A stretch of DNA of 64,000 nucleotides from assembly GCA_900549995.1 (NCBI GenBank), contig URQQ01000002.1, positions 124,001 to 188,000 on the forward strand. The letters run 5' to 3'. The first letter of the stretch is position 1, and each line of letters begins with the position of its first letter. Below, in pieces: positions 38,022 to 46,352 of the stretch. The stretch is from an uncultured Lachnospiraceae bacterium. Its GTDB lineage: Bacteria; Bacillota; Clostridia; Lachnospirales; Lachnospiraceae. Both the position numbers and the translations under genes were made by a program. The notes below the pieces were generated by a model. It saw nothing but the letters and a program-made list of their open reading frames with translations, searched no databases and was not told the origin of the DNA.

Positions 38022-39692
38022 ATGTTAAATTTATCTGGAAAATCAGTCTATAATGGAATCACCATCGGCCCGGCCGTGGTGTTAAAAAATAATGGCCGTC
38101 AGGTGATACGAAAAAAAATTGAAGATGCAGAAACAGAAATCTCAAGACTTAAGGCTGCCGGTATACTTGCCCATGAGCAGCTTAAATGCCTGTATGAAAA
38201 GGCTGTGAAAGAAGTCGGTGAAAACAGTGCTGCAATTTTCGAAGTACATCAGATGATGCTTGAAGATGAGGATTATCTGGATGCCATCCACAACATGATT
38301 CGTACAGAGATGGTAAATGCTGAGTATGCCACAGCCGTGACCGGGGATAATTTCGCCGAAATGTTCGCCAATATGGATGATGACTACATGAAAGCCAGAG
38401 CCGCAGATGTCAAAGACATCTCCGACCGCCTGATCCGTAATCTGGACGGTTCACAGGATACCGACCTTCGTTCCATGGAGCCGTCCATTATCATTGCCGA
38501 TGACCTGAGCCCAAGCGAGACAGTACAGTTGGATAAAGATAAAATTCTGGCTTTCGTGACGGTTCATGGTTCCTCAAATTCTCACACCGCAATCCTTGCC
38601 CGAATGATGAATATTCCTGCACTTATTCAGGTTCCTGTAAATCTTGATGAAATACATAATGGAATGACAGTTATTGTGGATGGCTTTCAAGATCAGGTGA
38701 TTTTTGAACCCACTGAGGAGATTCGTGCCAAGACTGCACAGCGCATTCTGGAAGAAGACGAAAAAATAAAGCTTCTGCAGACACTGAAGGGCAAAGAAAA
38801 TATAACTCTGGATGGCAGAAAAATAAACATCTATGCGAATATCGGAAGCGTCGGTGACGTCGGATACGCTCTCTCAAATGATGCCGGAGGCATCGGTCTG
38901 TTCCGCAGTGAGTTCCTGTATCTTGGAAGGTCAGATTCTCCAACCGAAGAAGAACAGTTTCAGGCATATCGTCAGGTAGTAAAAAACATGGCCGGGAAAA
39001 AGGTCATCATCCGGACACTGGATATTGGTGCCGACAAACAGGCCGATTACCTGAATCTTGGCAAAGAAGAGAATCCCGCCATGGGTTACCGGGCCATCCG
39101 CATCTGCCTGACACAGCCCGATATTTTCAAAACCCAGATACGGGCATTACTCCGTGCTGCTGCGTTCGGCAATCTTTCTATTATGTATCCAATGATTACA
39201 TCCGTAGAGGAAGTACAACAAATACGGCAAATCGTTATGAAAGTCCAAAAAGAACTGGAAGAAGCCCAGGTGCCTTACAAGCTCCCGGAACAGGGCATCA
39301 TGATCGAGACCCCGGCTGCCGTCATGATCAGCGACGAACTGGCAAGAGAAGTGGATTTCTTCAGTATCGGGACAAATGACCTGACCCAGTACACTCTTGC
39401 AGTTGACCGGCAGAATGAGAAACTGGATGCCTTTTATAATCCCCACCATAAAGCAATTCTCAAAATGATTCAAATGACAATCGACAACGCCCACCAATAT
39501 GGCAAATGGGTCGGCATCTGCGGGGAGCTGGCATCCGATCTGGAACTCACCGGGGAGTTTGTCCGCATGGGCGTCGACGAACTTTCTGTTGCTCCTTCAA
39601 TGGTATTAATGCTCCGAAAACAGATCCGGGAAATGCAGGCAATTTCAGGGAAACGTGAAAACTTTTGTAATGATCACCCTGCTGACTCTTGA
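38022..39692 (+). CDS. ptsI: PTS enzyme I (phosphoenolpyruvate-protein phosphotransferase)
   Basis: A 556-residue enzyme I that autophosphorylates from phosphoenolpyruvate and passes phosphate to HPr. The active His is in GSSNSHTAILAR, the PEP/Mg-binding signature is DFFSIGTNDLTQYTLAVDR, and the C-terminal GICGELASD holds the conserved Cys. Slightly shorter than the usual 570-575. A local ptsHI pair inside a sugar operon suggests either the only copy in the genome or a specialised second PTS trunk. Confidence 0.93.
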   Translation: MLNLSGKSVYNGITIGPAVVLKNNGRQVIRKKIEDAETEISRLKAAGILAHEQLKCLYEKAVKEVGENSAAIFEVHQMMLEDEDYLDAIHNMIRTEMVNAEYATAVTGDNFAEMFANMDDDYMKARAADVKDISDRLIRNLDGSQDTDLRSMEPSIIIADDLSPSETVQLDKDKILAFVTVHGSSNSHTAILARMMNIPALIQVPVNLDEIHNGMTVIVDGFQDQVIFEPTEEIRAKTAQRILEEDEKIKLLQTLKGKENITLDGRKINIYANIGSVGDVGYALSNDAGGIGLFRSEFLYLGRSDSPTEEEQFQAYRQVVKNMAGKKVIIRTLDIGADKQADYLNLGKEENPAMGYRAIRICLTQPDIFKTQIRALLRAAAFGNLSIMYPMITSVEEVQQIRQIVMKVQKELEEAQVPYKLPEQGIMIETPAAVMISDELAREVDFFSIGTNDLTQYTLAVDRQNEKLDAFYNPHHKAILKMIQMTIDNAHQYGKWVGICGELASDLELTGEFVRMGVDELSVAPSMVLMLRKQIREMQAISGKRENFCNDHPADS

Positions 39693-39718
39693 TGTTTTCA
39701 TCTCATATGGAGTATACT
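39689..39718 (+). promoter_or_regulatory. Promoter of the PucR-type regulator gene
   Basis: TTGATG (39689-39694), 18 bp, TATACT (39713-39718), starting within the ptsI stop codon region, 33 bp before the regulator's ATG. AGGAGG precedes the start codon. It makes the regulator independent of the PTS operon. Confidence 0.6.
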
Positions 39719-39751
39719 GTCTGAAATACAACAAGACAGGAGGCTGCTGAC

Positions 39752-41326
39752 ATGTCGATTACCGTAAGAGAAGCACTTCAATTAAAGGAACTCAATGAAT
39801 GCCATCTGATTGCAGGCAGAGATGGGCTTGACCGGCAGATTTCATACATTGACAATATGGAAGTTCCCAACATTATTCCATGGCTTCGAAAAGATGAACT
39901 GCTTGTCACCACCGCATATGCCGTAAAAGATGACGAAGCTGCAGTTATGGAAATTATCCGGGCACTTTCCGATGTAGGCGCGGCCGGAATCGCACTGAAA
40001 ACGAAATTTCTCGGCAACATTACCCAGAGAATTCAGGAACTGGCTGATGAACTGAAAATCCCGGTCATTGTGCTTCCCAGAGAAATGGGATTTATTGAGC
40101 TGACAACGCCTCTGATGAAAGCGATTGTAGACAGCCAGAGCCGGAAGCTTGAATTTGCCAAAGAAATGAGTGACAAATTTCTCCAGGCACAGATGGAAGG
40201 CGGAAGTTTTCAGGAAATCTGCCAGATTCTTGGAGAACTGGTCTCCTGTCAGGTGTTCATCACCAATACCAAAGAGGAAATACAATATCAGTATCCGCCA
40301 GACAAAGAGAAACCTGCTTCTCTCCCGGCAGACTGGCATCTGGGACATCCCGAAATTCTCCGCCAGGAAATCTGCATCAAAAACATGTGTCTCGGATACC
40401 TGTACGGCCACAGGCCGGAGGAGGGCTTTGATGAGATGGATCAAATTGCCTTCCGGCAGGGGACAAGCTACCTGGCCGTAGAATTTGCCAGACAGATGAT
40501 GCTGGAAGAGAAAGCCTTCTATCAGGATAACAATTTCTTTCAGGATCTTTTATATGATAATATCTTTTCGGAAGAAGAAGCCAAGAGCCGTGCAAGGGAA
40601 CTTCGGTGGCCTGAATTTCCTTACCGGATGGTAGTCTCTGATATTAATGACTTCGAAGGGATCATAAGCGGCAAAGAAGAACACAAAATCCAGGAAATCA
40701 AAGAAGAAATCATTGCCATACATAAAGAAGTATTAAAGAATAAACAACGTTTCTTTCTGGCTGTCAATATCAGTGACAGTTTCCACTGTCTCTTCCCCAA
40801 AGATACCGGCAAAGAAGAACTCCGCAGTTATATGGCGGAACTGAAACAGCAGATGGCCCAGAGACTTCAGATCCAGGTGACAACCGGAGTCTCCAGAGAG
40901 ATCTATAAATTCCAGGATTTCCAGAAGGGATACCGTGAATGCCGCAAGGCTATCCAGATTGGCAGGCATAAACTGAGGGCAGACGGCCTGTACTTCATTG
41001 ATGAACTGGAACTGGAAGAAGCATTTCTTGAACTTGGCAACCTCGAATTCTTCAAAAACTTCGCCAGCGCAGGAATTAAAGTGCTTGAGGATTATGATCT
41101 TGGACACGGAAGCCACCTTCTCGAGACATTGTCTGTCCTGACGGAGCATCTTGGTTCCAGAAAAGAAACTGCCTCCGCCCTCTACCTGCACCGGAATTCT
41201 TTAGCCTACCGTATTGGGCAGATTGAACAATTGACTGGATATGACCTGAATGATGCAAAGACTATTTTTCATCTGGGAATGGCAGTAAAAATATGGGAAT
41301 ATATGGAACATCCTGACCCCAAATAG
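39752..41326 (+). CDS. PucR-family transcriptional regulator
   Basis: A 524-residue regulator with the N-terminal PucR domain (about 1-125, SITVREALQLKELNECHLIAGRDGL and IPVIVLP) and a C-terminal PucR/CdaR-type HTH (LSVLTEHLGSRKETASALYLHRNSLAYRIGQIEQLTGYDLNDAKTIFHLGMAV, last 60 residues). PucR-type proteins control purine or other nitrogen-compound catabolism, sensing a pathway metabolite. It lies directly upstream of the NCS1 permease, amidase, DUF1177 and AroM genes and is their probable activator. Confidence 0.85.
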   Translation: MSITVREALQLKELNECHLIAGRDGLDRQISYIDNMEVPNIIPWLRKDELLVTTAYAVKDDEAAVMEIIRALSDVGAAGIALKTKFLGNITQRIQELADELKIPVIVLPREMGFIELTTPLMKAIVDSQSRKLEFAKEMSDKFLQAQMEGGSFQEICQILGELVSCQVFITNTKEEIQYQYPPDKEKPASLPADWHLGHPEILRQEICIKNMCLGYLYGHRPEEGFDEMDQIAFRQGTSYLAVEFARQMMLEEKAFYQDNNFFQDLLYDNIFSEEEAKSRARELRWPEFPYRMVVSDINDFEGIISGKEEHKIQEIKEEIIAIHKEVLKNKQRFFLAVNISDSFHCLFPKDTGKEELRSYMAELKQQMAQRLQIQVTTGVSREIYKFQDFQKGYRECRKAIQIGRHKLRADGLYFIDELELEEAFLELGNLEFFKNFASAGIKVLEDYDLGHGSHLLETLSVLTEHLGSRKETASALYLHRNSLAYRIGQIEQLTGYDLNDAKTIFHLGMAVKIWEYMEHPDPK

Positions 41327-41334
41327 CCCATGGT

Positions 41335-41349
41335 TGTGCATAATGCACA
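41335..41349. promoter_or_regulatory. Palindrome TGTGCA-TAA-TGCACA upstream of the permease gene
   Basis: A 15-bp palindrome immediately after the PucR-type gene; a second weaker one, GTTGT-N4-ACAAC, follows near 41390. Both lie before the leader hairpin of the permease gene and could be operator sites for the PucR-type regulator. No clear promoter hexamers were found between them and the hairpin. Confidence 0.4.
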
Positions 41350-41427
41350 GTAGAACCCTCATACTTTGGGCACGGCGAAAGTTGTCAGCACAACCTCCAT
41401 ATGATATCTTTTAACTAAGAAAAAAAT

Positions 41428-41505
41428 GAGTGAGAGGCAGAGTAAACCGGCTGAACCCTTTAGAGAATGTGGTGTTTTTCTAATGTTCAGCCTTTTCTTT
41501 CACTC
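41428..41505 (+). terminator. Terminator-like leader structure before the NCS1 permease gene
   Basis: GGCTGAAC (41449-41456) pairs with GTTCAGCC (41485-41492) and is followed by TTTTCTTT; an outer stem GAGTGA (41428-41433) pairs with TCACTC (41500-41505). It either terminates transcription from the PucR-type gene or is an attenuator of the permease operon. No known riboswitch class was recognised. Confidence 0.5.
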
Positions 41506-41528
41506 AAGAGAGAATGGAGGAAAAAAGT

Positions 41529-42812
41529 ATGGAGCAAGAGAACAACAGTATCTTAAATGACTATGCGCGCGACTCTGTGCCGGAGGAGAAAACGTACGGC
41601 TGGCTGTCAATGGGATTGATCTGGGCTGGAGTGGGCATCAGCCTTGGACTGATCGTCACCGGCGGGGCTATCGGAAGCGGTTTAAGCTTCAAGGCCGCTG
41701 TGGCAGCTTCTTTTATCGGGGGATTCGTCCTTGCAATTGTGACATCCGTCTGCGGAGTGATCGGCGCCAAGACACATCTTTCCACTGCAATGATCAGCAG
41801 TTTCACCTTCGGAAAAGCCGCAATCCTTATCATCGCACTCATCCAGGCATTTGGTTCCTACGGATGGTTCGGAATTCAGCTGGGGCTGTTCGGAAAAACA
41901 GTAAACACAACCGTTCAGATGGCGCTTGGAATCGCTGTCCCCACAGCAATCTGTGTCATTATCGGCGGCATCTTAATGATTTTAAGTTCTACTTTTGGAT
42001 ATAAGAGTCTGGATCTCCTGAGCAAGATTGCAGTTCCCCTGCTTCTGCTCCTTCTGATCGCATCTGTAGTAAAAATCCTGCAGGGACATTCCATCGCAGA
42101 AATTATGGCAATGCAGGCACCCGGCAAACCGATTACCCTTGGATACGGCATCTCCACTGCAATCGCTTCTTTTATTGTAGGCGCTGTAGTAGCACCGGAC
42201 GTTTCCCGTTATGCAAAAACTCCAAAAGCAACGATTGGAGCTTCTGCGCTGGCATTTGCCATTGTTGTTCCATTTATGATGGTCATCGGCTCCCTGGCCG
42301 CACAGGTTACAGGAACCTCAGATATTATTGATATCATGCTGAAACTCGGGTGGGGATTCATCGCACTGATTGTACTGATGCTTGCACAGTGGACATCCAA
42401 TGATAATAATTTATACTGTGCCGCGCTCGGTTTTTCTGTTGTATTTAAGAAGCTGAAGAAATACCAGATTACGATTGCATCCGGAATCATCGGCATCGCA
42501 CTTGCACTCACGGGCATCGCTGACAATCTGACCGGATTCCTGAATTACCTCGGGATTCTGATCCCTCCGATGGGCGGTGTTCTCGCGTCTGATTTCTACT
42601 TCTATCACAAGGAAAAATATAAAGTGGAACATCTGGATCAGGTGAAAAACATTGAGATCCCCGCATGTACAGCCTGGGTGATCGGATCTGCCGTTTCATT
42701 TATTACTACATATACCGGATTTTCACTGACGACCGTGCCAAGCATCGACGGAATGACGATTGCATTTTTGATTCACTTCATATGGATGAGAGTCAAAAAA
42801 TCTCAGTCATAA
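41529..42812 (+). CDS. NCS1-family permease (cytosine permease-like)
   Basis: A 427-residue membrane transporter with about twelve segments, CodB-like: WLSMGLIWAGVGISLGLIVTGGAIG at the N-terminus, a GSYGWFGIQLGLFGK segment and GAVVAPDVSRYAK. NCS1 carriers import cytosine, uracil, allantoin, hydantoins or related heterocycles with Na+ or H+. The ATG at 41529 is chosen because GGAGG ends 8 nt upstream; the ATG at 41514 overlaps that site. It is the first gene after the regulator, so its solute is probably the substrate of the amidase-type enzymes encoded next. Confidence 0.87.
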   Translation: MEQENNSILNDYARDSVPEEKTYGWLSMGLIWAGVGISLGLIVTGGAIGSGLSFKAAVAASFIGGFVLAIVTSVCGVIGAKTHLSTAMISSFTFGKAAILIIALIQAFGSYGWFGIQLGLFGKTVNTTVQMALGIAVPTAICVIIGGILMILSSTFGYKSLDLLSKIAVPLLLLLLIASVVKILQGHSIAEIMAMQAPGKPITLGYGISTAIASFIVGAVVAPDVSRYAKTPKATIGASALAFAIVVPFMMVIGSLAAQVTGTSDIIDIMLKLGWGFIALIVLMLAQWTSNDNNLYCAALGFSVVFKKLKKYQITIASGIIGIALALTGIADNLTGFLNYLGILIPPMGGVLASDFYFYHKEKYKVEHLDQVKNIEIPACTAWVIGSAVSFITTYTGFSLTTVPSIDGMTIAFLIHFIWMRVKKSQS

Positions 42813-42837
42813 ATTAGGAAAACAGGAGGAAACGATT

Positions 42838-43662
42838 ATGAGCAGAAATGTAACTGTCGGACTGGTTCAGATGGACTGTGTTCTGATGGATAAAGATGCC
42901 AACCGAAAAAAAATGCTAGATTATCTGGCACAGGCGGCAGCCAAAAAAGTGGATATCATCTGTTTTCCGGAAATGTGTACCACCGGGTACCATCCGGATC
43001 TGATCCGCGAGCGTTACGTGGATCTTGCCGAAAAACCAGATGGAGAAACGTTTCAGATCTTAAGTAAAAAAGCAAAAGAATACGGAATGTACATCGCTGC
43101 GCCGATTGTGCTGGAAAGCGATATCCCCGGAATTCTCTATAATGGACTGATCATGATTGATGACGAAGGGAACCTGATGGGTACTTATAACAAGACTCAT
43201 CTATGGGCCGGAGAACGCTACTGGTTCCGCCCCGGCAATACGTATCCGGTATTTCATACCAGATTCGGCAATGTCGGCCTGATGATCTGCTATGACGGCG
43301 GTTTCCCGGAAGTGTCAAGAATTCTTACACTGAACGGAGCTGAACTTATTCTCTGTCCAAGTGCATTTCCGACAAGAGACAAAGATATGTGGGATATCTA
43401 TTTCGCTTCCCGCGCTCTGGAAAATGGATGTTTCGTGGCAGGCATTAACCGTGTCGGCGTAGAAGCAGACTGTGAAATGTTCGGTGACAACAAGATTTTT
43501 AACCCGAGAGGCAAATTACTGGCGGAGGCTTCCATCGGAGCAGAGGAATTGCTGACCTGTTCCATTGACCTTGACGATGTTGCCTGTCTCAGGGAGAAAG
43601 AGGTTGTCTATCTGCGAGACCGCAGGCCTGAAACCTACGATGCACTGCTGAAACGTTATTAA
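42838..43662 (+). CDS. Nitrilase-superfamily carbon-nitrogen hydrolase
   Basis: A 274-residue amidase of the nitrilase superfamily with the complete catalytic triad Glu45 (CFPEMCTTG), Lys119 (YNKTHLW) and Cys151 (LMICYDGGFPE). The superfamily includes N-carbamoylputrescine amidase, beta-ureidopropionase and omega-amidase; sequence alone does not separate these here. Start 25 bp after the permease stop, with AGGAGG upstream. In this operon it probably hydrolyses an amide or carbamoyl group made from the imported compound, releasing ammonia. Confidence 0.87.
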   Translation: MSRNVTVGLVQMDCVLMDKDANRKKMLDYLAQAAAKKVDIICFPEMCTTGYHPDLIRERYVDLAEKPDGETFQILSKKAKEYGMYIAAPIVLESDIPGILYNGLIMIDDEGNLMGTYNKTHLWAGERYWFRPGNTYPVFHTRFGNVGLMICYDGGFPEVSRILTLNGAELILCPSAFPTRDKDMWDIYFASRALENGCFVAGINRVGVEADCEMFGDNKIFNPRGKLLAEASIGAEELLTCSIDLDDVACLREKEVVYLRDRRPETYDALLKRY

Positions 43663-43703
43663 AGCCTTCACATGGCTGACAGATACATAAGGGAGGGACC
43701 CAA

Positions 43704-44654
43704 ATGCTTGTAAAAGAAATTTTAGATATTTATGAACTTCTGGATTCTGCGTACGCTGACGGAGACCGGATCGAGGCCTATCTGAACCAGTTTCAGGCAG
43801 AATGTAAAATCTGCGTGGAAACTCTGAAGAGTGAAACCGGCCAGACAGATACTATAAAAATCATGATCCCCGGGAAAAATGGGAAATCCACCGGCGGATC
43901 TGCACCAACCCTCGGGGTCATCGGGCGTCTCGGAGGTCTTGGTGCCCGTCCGGAAAGGCTGGGGTTTGTATCCGACGGTGACGGAGCACTGACGGTGCTC
44001 TCCGTCGCGGCCAAACTTTTAAAAATGCAGAAACAGGGTGATATTCTGGATGGTGATGTCATCATTTCCACTCATATCTGTCCCAATGCACCTACGCTTC
44101 CGCACATTCCGGTTCCCTTCATGGGATCACCTGTCAGTATGGAGCAGATGAACCAGACAGAAGTAGATGACCGCGCAGATGCCATCCTCTCCGTTGATAC
44201 GACCAAAGGAAACCGTATTCTGAATCACAAAGGATTCGCCATTTCCCCTACGGTCAAAGAGGGATATATCTTAAAAGTCAGTGATGACCTTCTCGGTCTG
44301 GCAGAAATCACAACCGGTGATGTCCCCCAGGTATTCGCGCTGGCAACCCAGGATATCACACCTTACGGGAACGGACTTACCCATCTGAACAGCATCCTGC
44401 AGCCTGCCACGGCTACAGACGCACCCGTTGTCGGCATCGCAATCAGTACGAAAACTACTGTCCCCGGCTGCGCAACCGGTGCCACCAGCATCACGGCGGT
44501 TGATGAAGCTGCCCGTTTTGTCCTGGAAGCGGCCAAAGCATATACCCGGAACGAGTGCAGTTTTTACGATGAAAAAGAATACCAGATGCTTACAGAGCTC
44601 TATGGCTCTATGAAACATCTGCATACGTTTGGACATCAGGATCAGGGAATCTGA
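43704..44654 (+). CDS. DUF1177-family protein
   Basis: A 316-residue cytoplasmic protein that I assign to DUF1177, a family of unknown function. Visible segments are GFVSDGDGALTVLSVA (about 91-106), GDVIISTHICPNAP (about 117-130), VGIAISTKTTVPGCATGATS (about 240-259) and a C-terminal tail ending KHLHTFGHQD. The Asp, His and Cys residues in the first two blocks are reminiscent of metal-dependent peptidases of the M20/M42 kind, but the match is weak. It lies 42 bp after the amidase and 16 bp before aroM, with a GGGAGGG site. Confidence 0.65.
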   Translation: MLVKEILDIYELLDSAYADGDRIEAYLNQFQAECKICVETLKSETGQTDTIKIMIPGKNGKSTGGSAPTLGVIGRLGGLGARPERLGFVSDGDGALTVLSVAAKLLKMQKQGDILDGDVIISTHICPNAPTLPHIPVPFMGSPVSMEQMNQTEVDDRADAILSVDTTKGNRILNHKGFAISPTVKEGYILKVSDDLLGLAEITTGDVPQVFALATQDITPYGNGLTHLNSILQPATATDAPVVGIAISTKTTVPGCATGATSITAVDEAARFVLEAAKAYTRNECSFYDEKEYQMLTELYGSMKHLHTFGHQDQGI

Positions 44655-44669
44655 AAGGAGGAACCCCCT

Positions 44670-45338
44670 TTGAAAATCGGTATGATCACAGTCGGACAGT
44701 CCCCAAGGGTGGATGTCACGGAGGATATCGCTCCCCTTTTTGACCCCGGTATTGAACTTCTCCAGCGGGGGGCACTGGATGGGATGACCCCGGAAGAACT
44801 AAGGACAATTACTCCCGAAGAAGGAGACTATGTCCTAGTCTCAAGACTGAACAACGGACAGCAAGTCCGATTTGCAGAACGTAAAATAATTCCCCGGCTT
44901 CAGAAGGCTGTTACATCGCTTGAGCAGGACGGCGTCTCCTGCATACTGATGCTGTGTACCGGCAAATTCCCTCCGGAATTGAAGTCAAACGTACGCATGA
45001 TCTATCCTTACGATCTTCTGACCGGACTGGTTCCCATATTGTCAGGGCACGGACATCTTGCAGTAATACTGCCGGATGAAAGCCAGATTCCACAGTTAAA
45101 AGACCGCTGGGAACAACTGTCTGATCAGGTAACCCTGATTGCCGCCTCCCCCTACGGAGACCGTCAGGCAATCATAGACGCAGGCGAGAAACTGAAAAAC
45201 TGCGGTGCAGATTTAATTATTATGGACTGCATCGGATATACCAGTGAGATGAAAGACATGATCCGTACAGTTACCAAAAAACCTGTGCTGCTGCCGCGCA
45301 CATTGCTTGCAAGGGTGGCGGTGGAATATAGTTTCTGA
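44670..45338 (+). CDS. AroM-family protein
   Basis: A 222-residue AroM-family protein with a TTG start (GGAGG 8 nt upstream). Despite the name, no role in aromatic biosynthesis is established. It starts MKIGMITVGQSPRVDVTEDI, the family hallmark, and carries two cysteines, Cys96 (LMLCTG) and Cys187 (MDCIGYT), spaced as in Asp/Glu/hydantoin racemases, which use two cysteines. I infer a racemase-like fold acting on an amino acid or hydantoin-type compound. It ends the operon and is followed by a bidirectional terminator. Confidence 0.75.
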   Translation: MKIGMITVGQSPRVDVTEDIAPLFDPGIELLQRGALDGMTPEELRTITPEEGDYVLVSRLNNGQQVRFAERKIIPRLQKAVTSLEQDGVSCILMLCTGKFPPELKSNVRMIYPYDLLTGLVPILSGHGHLAVILPDESQIPQLKDRWEQLSDQVTLIAASPYGDRQAIIDAGEKLKNCGADLIIMDCIGYTSEMKDMIRTVTKKPVLLPRTLLARVAVEYSF

Positions 45339-45346
45339 AAAATTGT

Positions 45347-45405
45347 GAAAAGCTGCATCCGGAATCGATTTATAATCTGTTCCCGGCTGCAGCTTTTCCT
45401 TTCAT
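45347..45405. terminator. Bidirectional terminator between aroM and the ROK kinase gene
   Basis: GAAAAGCTGCA (45347-45357) pairs with TGCAGCTTTTC (45388-45398), extended by inner CCGG pairing, with T-rich sequence on the plus side and an A-rich 5' flank for the minus side. It closes two convergent operons. Confidence 0.85.
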
Positions 45406-46329
45406 TTATTTTTCTTTCTCTCTTTTCCTGGCAAATATCGCCGCACCAATGACTCCTTTTCCCACCGATTCTTCAGAATAAACATAGTCAAACCCATATG
45501 CCATCACATCTGTTCCGACACTTGCGTTGACCGCCTTTTCAAAATCCGCTCTCGGGAAATCTTTCATTTCCATCACGCCGCCTCCGACGATGATGGTGTC
45601 CGGATTGAAAATCGTTGCCATGACCGCATAGACGTGGGCACATGCCTCCACAAATTCCTTCAGCGGCTTCTCCCCTCCATGCAGTGTGAAGATATCCTGT
45701 ATTTCTGTATCGGGATAATATTGTGCCCTGATTTCCTGCAGTCTCCAGCCTGATGCATAACACTCACAGCATCCATTTTTTCCACAGCTGCACGGCCTGT
45801 CTCCCCGGAAGAAAGGAATATGTCCCAGATCCAGTTCGGCGCCATCTTTCCCTTCCAGCGCTTTGCCGTCGATCATGACCGATGCTCCCACCCCGGTTCC
45901 GATATATATTCCAATTACTATTTTCTTTTGTTCCAGATGATTTGCCGCGACATCATATAGCAGGATATTATTCACATCATTATTTACATAGACAGGTCTG
46001 TGAAAATACTCCCTGATCCCGGAAGCAATATTTTCATTGGAAAATACGACTTCCCCTGCACTGTTGCGGATATTGGTCGTGCAGATCACGGTTTCTTTAT
46101 CATTTGCCACCGATGACGGAACACCGATGGATATGGCTTCTATCTCCCGGATACCGTTCTGTTTCATATATTCATCAATGATTCTGCACAGCTCCTTCAC
46201 AGGGTGCTTTGCGTCTGCAATCACTGAGCTTCCTATGACAGAAGGAACTTTCATACGATTGTCCGGACCCACTGCACCAATCCTTAAGTTTGTGCCGCCC
46301 AGATCAATCCCTATGATCACATTCTCCAT
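45406..46329 (-). CDS. ROK-family sugar kinase (allose/glucosamine kinase-like)
   Basis: A 307-residue ROK kinase. The ATP-binding GIDLGGTNLRIGAVG is at the N-terminus; the catalytic YVNNDVNN and the zinc motif CSCGKNGCCECYASG are intact. The sequence resembles D-allose kinases (AlsK), but ROK kinases also phosphorylate glucose, mannose, N-acetylglucosamine or glucosamine. It is the last gene of an operon with NagB, so a C6-phosphorylated amino sugar is a reasonable product. Confidence 0.85.
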   Translation of the reverse strand: MENVIIGIDLGGTNLRIGAVGPDNRMKVPSVIGSSVIADAKHPVKELCRIIDEYMKQNGIREIEAISIGVPSSVANDKETVICTTNIRNSAGEVVFSNENIASGIREYFHRPVYVNNDVNNILLYDVAANHLEQKKIVIGIYIGTGVGASVMIDGKALEGKDGAELDLGHIPFFRGDRPCSCGKNGCCECYASGWRLQEIRAQYYPDTEIQDIFTLHGGEKPLKEFVEACAHVYAVMATIFNPDTIIVGGGVMEMKDFPRADFEKAVNASVGTDVMAYGFDYVYSEESVGKGVIGAAIFARKREKEK

Positions 46330-46352
46330 CCCGTCCCCTCCTTTTCATTTCT

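Noticed and set aside
41428..41505. Purine riboswitch for the NCS1 permease
   Set aside because: The conserved purine aptamer core and kissing loops are absent; only a terminator-like structure can be supported.
44670..45338. AroM as an aromatic amino acid biosynthesis gene
   Set aside because: The family name comes from its location in E. coli; there is no shikimate-pathway motif or neighbour here.
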